DNA of 64,000 bases from JBBQWZ01 sp038210135 (lineage in GTDB: Bacteria > Acidobacteriota > Terriglobia > Bryobacterales > Bryobacteraceae): the NCBI GenBank assembly GCA_038210135.1, contig JBBQWZ010000019.1:1-64000 (forward strand), read 5' to 3'. Made by a program: the position numbers and the translations under genes. Below are positions 1 through 7,370 of the stretch, piece by piece. The stretch's first letter is position 1, and every line of letters begins with the position of its first letter. The notes beneath the pieces were generated by a model, which did no database searches, had not been told where the DNA came from, and saw only the letters and a list, made by a program, of their open reading frames with translations.

Positions 1-93
1 CATTGGTCTCCGACCTGTGCATTCACCCGTGGTGGCATAGGTCTCCGACCTGTGCTTCAGCTTCTCAATCATGCACAGGCCGGAGGCCTATGC
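1..93. repeat. Family A hairpin repeats (three copies, left edge)
   Basis: Two copies read on + (about 1-20, truncated by the window edge, and 35-55) and one on - (73-93). Each is a roughly 21-nt hairpin: GCA, T, an arm AGGTC or AGGCC, a TCC triloop, the complementary arm, G, TGC. The + copies carry GGTC/GACC arms and the - copy GGCC/GGCC arms, so both arms changed together. The rest of 1-142 shows no gene. Confidence 0.8.
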
Positions 94-142
94 CACCCAA
101 AACCACCCCGTATTTAACTTCCGATAACAGATATTATGTAAA

Positions 143-751
143 CTATCCCAGCCGCGCCCGCACCCGAACCGCCAGTTCCGCCGGCCGCCCGATCCTCAAC
201 ACCTCAAACCCAGCCGCCTTCCCACTAGCCTCACCCGCCGCCGAATCCTCCACCACCAGCGGCCGGCTGACCCCGAGCAACTGAGCCGCCAGCAAATAAG
301 GATCCGGTTCCGGCTTCAGCTTTCCCGCTTCGAGCCCGCACACCATCGTCTTGAAGCACCCCGCAATCCCGGCGTGGACCAGCGGAGTCTCCACCTCATT
401 CCGTCCGCTCGACGAAACCACCGCCAGCGGCATCTCGAGCGCCAGCTTCTTCACCAGCTCCACCGTCTCCGGCAGGAACACCTTCGGATCGGTCATCAGC
501 CGGATCCGCAACGCATCGCGCTTGGCCGGATAGACCGCCCACACCTCATCGAATGCCAGCGGAGGCGTCCGGCTCGCCGCCAGCTGCTCGATCATCAGCC
601 GGTCCGACACGCCGATGCTTTCGCGTTGGTACGTCTCCCACGACATATGGATCCCAAACGGCGCCAGCGCCTCCATCCACGTCGCGTAGTGGATCGGTTC
701 GGAGTCGGCCAGCACGCCATCGAAATCGAACAGGATCGCGTCGTATTTCAC
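143..751 (-). CDS. HAD-superfamily phosphatase/phosphomutase (beta-phosphoglucomutase-like)
   Basis: This is a cytoplasmic haloacid-dehalogenase-fold hydrolase of the beta-phosphoglucomutase/phosphoglycolate phosphatase subfamily. Motif I is DFDGV with nucleophile Asp9 and general acid Asp11. Motif II is the VSSS serine. A KPEPDPY lysine and VVEDS acidic motif follow. The helical cap insertion sits after motif I, as in subfamily I. The GTG at 751 is preferred: it forms a GTGA overlap with the stop of the upstream methyltransferase and puts the DFDG motif at the usual distance. ATG at 769 is the alternative. The substrate cannot be read from sequence; sugar phosphates are usual for the family. 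The 4-nt overlap implies co-translation with the methyltransferase. Confidence 0.85.
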   Translation of the reverse strand: MKYDAILFDFDGVLADSEPIHYATWMEALAPFGIHMSWETYQRESIGVSDRLMIEQLAASRTPPLAFDEVWAVYPAKRDALRIRLMTDPKVFLPETVELVKKLALEMPLAVVSSSGRNEVETPLVHAGIAGCFKTMVCGLEAGKLKPEPDPYLLAAQLLGVSRPLVVEDSAAGEASGKAAGFEVLRIGRPAELAVRVRARLG

Positions 752-1491
752 TTCGTCGCCCGCAACCATCGCGTTGGCACACACCAAAGAAACCGTGTCG
801 TAGAGAGCGAGACCGTCGCGCCGCGTCCCTCGAGCATCCTGGCGTAATTCGGGGTCTGAAAGATGTCCGCGATCAGCAGCGTTCCGCCTGGCTTCAGGAC
901 GCGCCAAAGCTCCTTTACGGCCAGTTCCCTGCCTTCCGCCTTCAGGTTATGGATCACGAGGCTCGACAGCACGACGTCGAAACTGGCGTCGGCATACGGC
1001 AGCTTCCGGATGTCCGCGGTGTCAATCTTGACTCTATCGGCGACGCCTTCCGCTTTAGCGTTGAGCGAAACCGCGGCCAGCGTGTTACCCGAAAGGTCGG
1101 TGGTCCAGATATCGCAGCCAGTCGCTTTTCCAGCTTTGCCCAGCTTCTTGGCGGCGCCGATCAACATCAAACCGCGGCCGCACCCGGCATCGAGGACCTT
1201 CTCGCTGCCATTCCAAGTCATGCTGTCAAGCATCTCGTCGCGGAGCTTCATCTTGCCCACTTTGCTGCTCCAAAACATGACGGCGGCGGCAAGCGCGAAG
1301 CCGACTCCGGGAAAGAACGTCATCGAGCCGATCGTGCGCGCGGCTTGCGGATTCGAGGTCTGATTGACAGTGAAGACGATGGCCCCAAACATCATCAGAA
1401 GCAAGCCGCGAGTGGCCAGCCAGCGCACCGTTTTCGGAGCGTCGATGCCGTAATCAGCATTTCCAGGAACAGGTTTCTCGGCGGATGCCAT
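748..1491 (-). CDS. Membrane-anchored class I SAM-dependent methyltransferase
   Basis: The 247-residue protein has two hydrophobic segments at about residues 26-42 and 56-75, then a Rossmann methyltransferase domain whose SAM-binding motif I is VLDAGCGRG at 99-107. Later motifs include an acidic loop (CDIW), DTADIRKLP, and the LKPGG post-motif typical of UbiE/COQ5-like enzymes. The start at 1491 excludes an upstream in-frame stretch that is only translated family A repeats. The acceptor substrate is unknown. It overlaps the HAD gene by 4 nt, so the two probably form one transcription unit reading leftward. The membrane anchor on a UbiE-like domain suggests a lipid or quinone-like acceptor, but this is inference. 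Confidence 0.8.
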   Translation of the reverse strand: MASAEKPVPGNADYGIDAPKTVRWLATRGLLLMMFGAIVFTVNQTSNPQAARTIGSMTFFPGVGFALAAAVMFWSSKVGKMKLRDEMLDSMTWNGSEKVLDAGCGRGLMLIGAAKKLGKAGKATGCDIWTTDLSGNTLAAVSLNAKAEGVADRVKIDTADIRKLPYADASFDVVLSSLVIHNLKAEGRELAVKELWRVLKPGGTLLIADIFQTPNYARMLEGRGATVSLSTTRFLWCVPTRWLRATK

Positions 1492-1520
1492 GCAGAGTCC
1501 AGTGTAGGGGAAACAAAGTG

Positions 1521-1677
1521 GCATAGGTCTCCGACCTGTGCAGAGTGGCATAGGTCTCCGACCTGTGCATTCGAGAACACCTCTCCGACCTGTGCAGAGT
1601 GGCATAGGTCTCCGACCTGTGCACAGTGGCATAGGTCTCCGACCTGTGCAGAAGTGGCATAGATCTCCGACCTGTGC
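1521..1677 (+). repeat. Family A hairpin array (six units)
   Basis: Six near-identical units are spaced 5-13 nt apart: 1521-1541, 1548-1568, a 5'-truncated unit ending near 1595, 1602-1622, 1629-1649 and 1657-1677 (one mismatch, AGATC). All use the GGTC/GACC arm version and point the same way. The array fills most of the 249-bp gap between the divergent methyltransferase and lepB genes, where promoters for both must lie. Short variable spacers and internal symmetry argue against a CRISPR. Confidence 0.85.
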
Positions 1678-1740
1678 ATTCGACACCTACCCCACTCCTA
1701 ATAAATCGCCTCCCGCCTCGATCCGATACAATGAAGGGGA

Positions 1741-2550
1741 ATGTCCACGCAAAACTTGCCGGTCACCGACGGATCGGTTATTCCGGAAACGGTTCCGGCA
1801 AACGATCCGCCGCGAGGCACAATCGCCGAATGGACCATCACGATCCTGCTGCTGCTGTTCGGCACCACCACCCTGGTGCAGGCCTTCGTGATTCCGACCG
1901 GATCGATGGAAGACACTCTACTCATCGGCGATCACCTGCTGGTGGACAAGCTGGCCTTCGCGCCCTCCGGTCCGGTGAGCAAATACCTGCTTCCCTACAC
2001 GCCCGTGAAGCGCGGCGACATCATCGTGTTCCGCTATCCCATCGATATCAAGCAGACCTTCGTCAAGCGCGTCATCGGCTTGCCCGGCGACCACCTCCGC
2101 GTGATCAACAAAGATGTCTACCTCAACGGCACCAAACTCAAGGAGCCGTACAAATTTCACAAGACCGATTACATCGATTCCTACCGCGATAACTTCCCCG
2201 GCGAGCCCAACGTGCGGCTGTACGAACCCGCCATCAAGATGCTCGAAAGCAACGTCGTCGATGGCCAGGTTGTGGTGCCGCCGGGCTTCTATTTCGCCAT
2301 GGGAGACAATCGCGATTCCTCACTCGATTCGCGCTACTGGGGCTTCGTGCCGCGCGACAATATCATCGGCAAACCGCTCATCATCTATTGGTCCTATGAC
2401 GCGCCGACCGAGCAGCTTTCGAATCCGTCCATCGGCCTCGACCACATCTGGGATCTGGCGCAGAACTTCTTTTCGAAGACGCGCTGGAAGCGGACTTTCA
2501 TGCTGATCCACGGCTTCCCGATCACCGACAAAGCGGAATTGAACAAGTAG
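1741..2550 (+). CDS. lepB: Signal peptidase I
   Basis: Leader peptidase that removes signal peptides from Sec- and Tat-exported proteins at the outer face of the cytoplasmic membrane. A single membrane segment spans about residues 31-50. The catalytic serine is Ser55 in PTGSMEDTL and the general-base lysine is Lys109 in FVKRVIGLPGD. The conserved GDNRDSSLDSRYWG box is at 188-201. The 269-residue length and S26 family motifs are all normal. The start ATG is preceded by AAGGGGA, and a TACAAT hexamer lies at 1727-1732. The gene stands alone between repeat-bearing gaps. It suits a genome whose neighbours encode many exported proteins. Confidence 0.95.
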   Translation: MSTQNLPVTDGSVIPETVPANDPPRGTIAEWTITILLLLFGTTTLVQAFVIPTGSMEDTLLIGDHLLVDKLAFAPSGPVSKYLLPYTPVKRGDIIVFRYPIDIKQTFVKRVIGLPGDHLRVINKDVYLNGTKLKEPYKFHKTDYIDSYRDNFPGEPNVRLYEPAIKMLESNVVDGQVVVPPGFYFAMGDNRDSSLDSRYWGFVPRDNIIGKPLIIYWSYDAPTEQLSNPSIGLDHIWDLAQNFFSKTRWKRTFMLIHGFPITDKAELNK

Positions 2551-2587
2551 CCAATTTCCGAGCGCGTACTTGTGCGCTGCGCCCGTT

Positions 2588-2622
2588 GGCTTGAACCCCG
2601 ACCGTAACGCAGGGGACCCAAA
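2588..2622 (-). repeat. Family B structured repeat
   Basis: A single copy of the family B element in the lepB-manC gap. Read on -, it has outer arms CCCC/GGGG, internal TG/TC, and a TTAC loop. Most other copies have CCGC/GCGG, so this copy changed both arms. Confidence 0.65.
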
Positions 2623-2670
2623 GTCAGCGCAAAGCGCCGAAACCGCGACTCTCGCACCGGACAATCTCTT

Positions 2671-3762
2671 ATGCCAGCTTCTGACTCCCATCGCTACGCA
2701 CTGATCCTTGCCGGAGGCCGCGGCACCCGATTCTGGCCCCGTTCGCGGCGCGCCAATGCGAAGCAGGTGCTTCGCTTCTTCGGCGAGCGCACTCTGATCC
2801 AGCAAACCGTCGATCGCCTGACGCCCATGATTCCGCCCGAGCGCATTTGGATTCTCACCAACGACCATCTCCGCGCCGAGATCGTCAAGCAGCTGCCGAA
2901 CGTGCCGAAGAAGCAGATTCTATCCGAGCCCGCCGCGCGCAATACGGCTCCCGCCATCGGCCTCGCCGCCTGCATTCTCGAGAGCATCGATCCCAAAGCC
3001 GTGATGGGCGTCTTCCCTTCTGACCAGGTCATCGGACGTCCCACGCAGTTCCTTGCGCTGGTGAAAAAGGCTTACCGCGCCGCCGAAGCCGGCGGCATCG
3101 GCCTGCTCGGAATCCAGCCGCGCTGGCCCGAAACCGGCTTCGGCTACGTCGAGTTTCCGCGCGGCGTGAAGGCCGGCGAGGCGGCTCCGGTGAAGCGGTT
3201 CCGCGAAAAGCCGGATTTGAAAACCGCGAAGAAGTACGTCGCGGCGGGCAACTTCTATTGGAACGCCGGCATGTTCTTTTGGAAACCGGCGCTGGTCCTC
3301 GACTCCCTCCGCAAGCATCTTCCGAAGACCGCTGCGCTGCTCGCCAGCCTGCCCAAATTCGGGGCACGCGACTTCCCTGCCCGCCTGGCCGAAACGTTTC
3401 CCCACTGCGAGAACATCTCAATCGATTACGCGGTGCTCGAACCTGCTTCTCAGAAACCCGGCGCCGTCACCGGCATCACCGCCGGCGACATCGGCTGGAA
3501 CGACGTCGGCAGTTGGAACGCCGTCTACGAGCTGCTCGATCGCGACGCCGCGGGCAATGCCGCGCGCGGTGAGTTAATCGCACACGGCTCTTCCGGCAAC
3601 TACGTGGACGCCGAAGGCAAACTGGTCGCGCTCGTCGGAGTCAGCGATCTCGTAGTCGTCGACACCCCCGACGCGTTACTGATCACCCGGCGCGACTGCG
3701 CCCAACAGGTCGGCGATCTGGTGAAATTGCTTGAGCAGCAAAAGCGTCATCATTTGCTGTAA
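2671..3762 (+). CDS. manC: Mannose-1-phosphate guanylyltransferase
   Basis: Makes GDP-mannose from mannose 1-phosphate and GTP for glycan and exopolysaccharide synthesis. The nucleotidyltransferase signature LAGGRGTRFWPRSR lies at residues 13-26. The metal-binding FPSDQ is at 115-119, and an FREKPD lysine motif and NAGMFFW segment follow. At 363 residues it matches the short single-domain GMP class, without the C-terminal phosphomannose isomerase/cupin domain of bifunctional ManC. No strong Shine-Dalgarno is visible before the ATG. It follows lepB by 120 bp that contain a family B repeat, so co-transcription is uncertain. Confidence 0.9.
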   Translation: MPASDSHRYALILAGGRGTRFWPRSRRANAKQVLRFFGERTLIQQTVDRLTPMIPPERIWILTNDHLRAEIVKQLPNVPKKQILSEPAARNTAPAIGLAACILESIDPKAVMGVFPSDQVIGRPTQFLALVKKAYRAAEAGGIGLLGIQPRWPETGFGYVEFPRGVKAGEAAPVKRFREKPDLKTAKKYVAAGNFYWNAGMFFWKPALVLDSLRKHLPKTAALLASLPKFGARDFPARLAETFPHCENISIDYAVLEPASQKPGAVTGITAGDIGWNDVGSWNAVYELLDRDAAGNAARGELIAHGSSGNYVDAEGKLVALVGVSDLVVVDTPDALLITRRDCAQQVGDLVKLLEQQKRHHLL

Positions 3763-3858
3763 GCGGCGGTGGGTGTGAGGTGTGTGTAGTCAGGAAAGCG
3801 AATCCAGTGGTCGGCGATCACACGTTCGGCTTGGGTTCGAAGTAAGCCTATCGAGGAG

Positions 3859-3957
3859 AGGCCGGCCGCACCAAAGTCGCCGATGCCGCACCACTTGCAG
3901 CACCGAACCGCGACCGTAAGGGAGCGGACTCCTTCTCCCGCGCGGATTCGTCAACCA
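3859..3957. repeat. About 100-bp dispersed repeat, copy 1 (contains family B)
   Basis: This stretch nearly matches 5626-5726 in the same orientation, with a few substitutions and a small indel. Both contain GGCCGGCCGCACC, then AAAGTCGCCGA, then a family B element (here about 3899-3932, arms CCGC/GCGG), then TTCTCCCGCGCGGA. The two copies flank the dipeptidase and a small ORF. The rest of the 3763-4001 gap shows no gene. Confidence 0.8.
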
Positions 3958-4001
3958 CCTACTAGATAGCAAAGTAGCGCCGCGATCTCCAATCGGACGC
4001 C

Positions 4002-5156
4002 TCAATGAGGCCAGATCGTGCCCAGCACGCGGATCGCGTTACCGCCCAGGATGCCGCGAATGTCCGAGTCCGAATAGCCGCGCCGGATCAGGCCGTCGGT
4101 GAGATCGAACATGCGCTTGGGATGGTCGAGTCCGGTGACGCCGACGTGCTCCGGCTTATCGACGTGGTAGCCGTAGCGGTCGAAGTTCGGCTGTTTCGTC
4201 GGATCGGAGCCGCCGCCGCCAACCGGATTTCCGTTGCCCACCACGTCGAGGTCGCTTCCGATCGCGATGTGTTCGACGCCGACGAGCTTGCGCGTGTAAT
4301 CGAAGTGGTCGAGCGTGTGCTCGATGCCCACCGGCTCGCGATCGCGCACCATGAAGCGGATGAAGTCGATGCCCATGACGCCGCCCGAGCGGGCCATGCG
4401 GCGGATCGCGTCGTCGGACTTCGCGCGCGTGAGCGAGGGGATCAGCGAGCGGCAGGTGGCGTGCGAAAACAGGACCGGCTTCGTCGCGGCTTCAAGCGCG
4501 TCGAGCGTAGTCTGATCGCCGCAATGCGACACGTCAACCGCCATGCCAACCTCCTCCATGCGCTTCATGATGGAGGCTCCGAACACCGACAATCCACCGT
4601 CCCGGCGTTCGAGAAACCCGCTTCCTATGCGGTTGTTGAAGTTGTAAGTGAGCTGTGAAAGGCGCTGACCGAACCCGAAGAATTCGTCTACGGCGGCGGT
4701 GTTGCGGAAATGCTCCGAATTCTGGAAAGTAATCATCACCCCCACCCGGCGCGTGCGATGGGCGAGTTCGATATCCGCCGTCGAGGTGATGCGTAGAAGC
4801 AGGTCCGGATGCGCGGCCAGAAAGCCGTTCCACTTCGCGAAGAAGCGAAGCGCCTCTTGATAATCGGAAGGCCCGGAGCCCAGAGCGAAGGCGTCAATGC
4901 GCGAAGCGAGATAGACATCGGCGTCGGCTTTTGTGAAGGTGTCGGGCCGGTTCAGCCAGCGCTCGATTTTCGGCGGCTTCTCGGCGTAATCCTGGAAACG
5001 GAATTGATTCAGCAGGTCAACGACCGGCGACTCCTCCAGCAGCTTGACCGCGCGTGCCGAGTATTCGACCGGCGACTGCGCGAAGAGACGGAAGCGTCCA
5101 CGCAGTAGAGGGGCGCAGAGGCCTGTCAGCACCATGCGGCGAGTCGTGGTCGGCAT
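4002..5156 (-). CDS. Exported M19 membrane-dipeptidase homologue with altered metal site
   Basis: A 384-residue member of the renal dipeptidase (M19) family with a twin-arginine-type signal (TTRRMVLTGL, residues 3-12). Family landmarks are present: DVSHCG with His211, LFSHATCRSL with His232, and HIAIGSDLD with Asp302. The N-terminal zinc ligands are not: the usual D-G-H-N-D reads VVDLLNQF at 46-52, so His becomes Leu49 and Asp becomes Gln51. The bridging Glu is replaced by Gln145 in MITFQNSEH. The protein may bind one metal, or none, and may not be a standard dipeptidase. It could have become a binding protein or adopted another chemistry. It sits alone between two copies of a 100-bp repeat. 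Confidence 0.85.
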   Translation of the reverse strand: MPTTTRRMVLTGLCAPLLRGRFRLFAQSPVEYSARAVKLLEESPVVDLLNQFRFQDYAEKPPKIERWLNRPDTFTKADADVYLASRIDAFALGSGPSDYQEALRFFAKWNGFLAAHPDLLLRITSTADIELAHRTRRVGVMITFQNSEHFRNTAAVDEFFGFGQRLSQLTYNFNNRIGSGFLERRDGGLSVFGASIMKRMEEVGMAVDVSHCGDQTTLDALEAATKPVLFSHATCRSLIPSLTRAKSDDAIRRMARSGGVMGIDFIRFMVRDREPVGIEHTLDHFDYTRKLVGVEHIAIGSDLDVVGNGNPVGGGGSDPTKQPNFDRYGYHVDKPEHVGVTGLDHPKRMFDLTDGLIRRGYSDSDIRGILGGNAIRVLGTIWPH

Positions 5157-5204
5157 GCGGTCCAGCGTAGCACCGGTTCGGTCGCGCGGCGCCGGAGCCC
5201 GGAA

Positions 5205-5468
5205 TTATCGAACGCCCACTCTCGCTTCTTCAAGGAATTCGACGACGTCCGGGCTGGTCGAGTCGCCCCCATTTGCGGAACAGCGATTGCCCAGTAGGCT
5301 CGAGCGGAGGCGGAACTTGGTCGCGTTTCGCACCACCGCCCAAGTCCCGGTGCTTGGAAACCAGCTGACCTTTGAGTCCATCAGCCACATTGGATAAGGA
5401 ACGTTGGTGAAAAGGAGAATCCCGCTTTCTCCGCCTTTGGTGATCTTGAACTTCCCTACAATCGGCAT
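5205..5468 (-). CDS. Small hypothetical protein
   Basis: An 87-codon ORF supported mainly by a good ribosome-binding site (GGGAGGGA) about 6 nt before the ATG. The first 50 residues look protein-like, with a hydrophobic/aromatic patch (LLFTNVPYPMWLMD), and the tail is polar. No signal peptide or recognisable domain is seen. It reads toward the M19 gene 49 bp away and lies inside the same repeat-bounded segment, so the two may be co-transcribed. It could be a chance ORF or a fragment of a larger gene. Confidence 0.4.
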   Translation of the reverse strand: MPIVGKFKITKGGESGILLFTNVPYPMWLMDSKVSWFPSTGTWAVVRNATKFRLRSSLLGNRCSANGGDSTSPDVVEFLEEARVGVR

Positions 5469-5625
5469 CAGCGTCCCTCCCGCGCGTTACTTCTAAGAGG
5501 CAATATTGTCTTCAAACTACGCCAATCGGCATAAAGAATGTATAAAAATACCGCGGAGTGCGATAGGCGGGTCCCTCCGGAAATCCGGGGCGTGGCCGTG
5601 TGGGCGGAAACCTACTTCCCCGGGA

Positions 5626-5726
5626 TAGGCCGGCCGCACCAAAGTCGCCGAAGCCGCACCAGGTTCCAGCACCGAACCGCGACCGTAAGGGAGCGGACTC
5701 CTTCTCCCGCGCGGACTCGTCAACAC
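5626..5726. repeat. About 100-bp dispersed repeat, copy 2 (contains family B)
   Basis: Second copy of the element at 3859-3957, same orientation; its family B core is about 5668-5701 (arms CCGC/GCGG, TTAC loop on -). It is the main identifiable content of the gene-free stretch 5469-5935, together with the GGCGGAAACCG array after it. Confidence 0.8.
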
Positions 5727-5783
5727 CTTCTGGTTCCCATGCGCTGTGCCACGCTCGCCGGAGGATGCTGCTTTCGCAGGGGG

Positions 5784-5841
5784 GGCGGAAACCGGGGCGG
5801 AAACCGGGGGGCGGAAACCGGAGGCGGAAACCGTGTACAGG
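5784..5841 (+). repeat. GGCGGAAACCG short tandem array
   Basis: Four copies of the 11-mer GGCGGAAACCG at 5784-5794, 5796-5806, 5810-5820 and 5823-5833, separated by 1-3 nt of G/A. The last runs on as TGTACAGGT. A fifth copy with the same extension (TGTGCAGGT) is at 6336-6355. Confidence 0.85.
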
Positions 5842-5935
5842 TAACCTGACGATACATGACGACGGTTTTTACGTGGTGTTTTATTCGTTCGTCAATTACA
5901 TGTCACTAATGTGACAAGTCGCCTACACTTAGTTG

Positions 5936-6268
5936 ATGACACATCCGTATCGCGTAGCCGCCCTGCTGGCAGTGTTCTCGCTCTGCGTGTCCGCCGCACC
6001 TACTGTACCGGAGCAGGTCCAAAAGTGGCCTCTGGGCAGAAGACTTTCGATCGTGCTCAAGACAGGCGACAATATCGTCGGGCGCCTCGGCCCGGTGCAA
6101 ACAGAAGGATTCGTCCTCATCTCGGAAAACCGCGCCCATTCGGAACGCTTTTTCCGATTCGATGAGGTTCAATCCGCAAAAACCAAGATGACGACAGCCC
6201 ACAAATGGGGAATCGCGACGGCAATTTACGCGCCCCTCCTCATTATGAGCTTGATTCTCGGCAAGTAA
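5936..6268 (+). CDS. Small exported/membrane protein of unknown function
   Basis: A 110-residue protein. It has an N-terminal signal peptide (about residues 6-21, ending SAAPT), a compact beta-rich middle (GDNIVGRLGPVQTEGFVLIS, which resembles an SH3/Sm-like barrel strand pattern), a short basic linker, and a C-terminal hydrophobic segment (about 91-107) before the final lysine. ATG at 5936 is chosen over the overlapping TTG at 5933. Function is unknown. The gene lies between direct copies of the GGCGGAAACCGTGT repeat, suggesting a repeat-bounded accessory unit. Confidence 0.65.
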   Translation: MTHPYRVAALLAVFSLCVSAAPTVPEQVQKWPLGRRLSIVLKTGDNIVGRLGPVQTEGFVLISENRAHSERFFRFDEVQSAKTKMTTAHKWGIATAIYAPLLIMSLILGK

Positions 6269-6335
6269 CTTTGTTGAAGGGTTTTCCGGCGCCGACGGAA
6301 GAGAATACGTGCCTATGACAGCCTAAGTTTCTTGG

Positions 6336-6355
6336 GGCGGAAACCGTGTGCAGGT
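6336..6355 (+). repeat. GGCGGAAACCG repeat, solitary downstream copy
   Basis: It matches the last unit of the 5784-5841 array, including the TGTRCAGGT extension, in direct orientation 0.5 kb downstream. With that array it brackets the small exported-protein gene. The rest of 6269-6501 is C/A-rich on + and shows no gene. Confidence 0.75.
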
Positions 6356-6501
6356 GCCACCCGGTCACGCGACCACCAAAAATAATCCGCCCCACCCTAT
6401 CAACCACATCCATCCCATCCGCAATCCACCACACACCCCCCAAACAAACCCACCATGTACCCTCAAGCCGGATGCAATAGGCATCCAGAAAGAGGACCCG
6501 C

Positions 6502-7188
6502 ATGACTCCGACCACCGCGACCCGCACCGAAACCAACCGCGCCAACGCGCAGCACTCCACCGGACCCCGCAACACGGAAAACACTCGCTTCAACGCCCGC
6601 CGCCACAACCTCACCGGCCACACGCTCATCATGACTAGCCACGAACTCGCGGCCTACACCAAATCCAGCCGCGCCCTCAAATACGACCTCGACCCGCAGG
6701 GCGAATCCGAGGAGCGCCTCGTCCAATCCATCGCCGACGCCCAATGGCAACTCGACCGAGCGAGAGCCATCGAGCAGAATCTCTTCTTCGAACTCACCAC
6801 CCAAAACCTGCCAGCCGAAGAACCCGCCCCCGGAGAAGCCGGACTCGATTGGGCCCAGGCCCAAGCCAAAGCCTTCCTCGAAAACAGCAAACAATTCGAC
6901 CTGCTAGCTCGCTACGCTACCCGCTTCCAACGCCAAATCCTCCAACTCCACGCGACCTTGGCGAAAGCGCAAAAAGACCGCCGAGCCCTTGAAAACGAAC
7001 GCGCCGAAAACCAACTCCGCATCGGCTCCGACTCCCTCCACGAATACGTAAATGGCAATCGCCACAACAAAAAGCACCGCAATGGCTTCGTTTCGCAAAA
7101 CCACCAAAACACCGATCGAGGAGGCCCCGTAACCCCCCAAGAACTCCGCGCCGCCATGCCCAACCAGACGAAAAACGAGGCCGCCTAA
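6502..7188 (+). CDS. STGP-type multicopy coiled-coil protein
   Basis: A 228-residue hydrophilic protein starting with a polar segment that contains NRANAQHSTGPRN (about residues 12-24). From memory, this N-terminal signature (NRANAQxSTGPxT followed by an N-A-x-x-H motif) marks a family present in many copies in acidobacterial and planctomycete genomes. Here the second block is FNARRHNLTGH. The centre (about 65-175) is strongly helical and rich in Q, E, R and A, consistent with a long coiled coil. The Shine-Dalgarno is AGAGGA. No enzyme motif is seen. The multicopy habit suggests a mobile or domesticated element, but no transposase motif is visible. Confidence 0.7.
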   Translation: MTPTTATRTETNRANAQHSTGPRNTENTRFNARRHNLTGHTLIMTSHELAAYTKSSRALKYDLDPQGESEERLVQSIADAQWQLDRARAIEQNLFFELTTQNLPAEEPAPGEAGLDWAQAQAKAFLENSKQFDLLARYATRFQRQILQLHATLAKAQKDRRALENERAENQLRIGSDSLHEYVNGNRHNKKHRNGFVSQNHQNTDRGGPVTPQELRAAMPNQTKNEAA

Positions 7189-7238
7189 AGCAAATCCCAC
7201 CCGCGATCCAAAAGAATCCGAGCCGCGCCCAAAGTGCT

Positions 7239-7370
7239 CCGCAGGAGCACGTCGGAAGCGGACCCCAGCTCCGCCCAAGAATCCGACCTCCGAAGGAGCA
7301 CGTCGGAAGCGGACCCAAGTTCCGCCCAAAAATCCGACCTCCGAAGGAGCACGCCGGAAGCGGACCCGCC
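7239..7370 (+). repeat. 51-bp tandem repeat (2.6 copies)
   Basis: Two full 51-bp units (7239-7289, 7290-7340) and a 30-bp partial unit (7341-7370) with the pattern CCGAAGGAGCACGTCGGAAG, then CGGACCC, TTCCGCCC and AATCCGACCT. The last unit ends at the base before the stop codon of the dienelactone hydrolase gene on -. Units differ at only a few positions. Confidence 0.85.

Noticed and set aside
553..1662. A 369-residue frame opposite the methyltransferase and HAD genes
   Set aside because: It crosses two real genes and ends in translated family A repeats.
1521..1677. Tandem array resembling a CRISPR
   Set aside because: Spacers are only 5-13 nt and not uniform, repeats are internally palindromic and also occur singly, and no cas gene is present.
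5538..5914. Open frames over 5538-5914
   Set aside because: They translate the dispersed 100-bp repeat and the GGCGGAAACCG array, with no ribosome-binding site or protein-like character.
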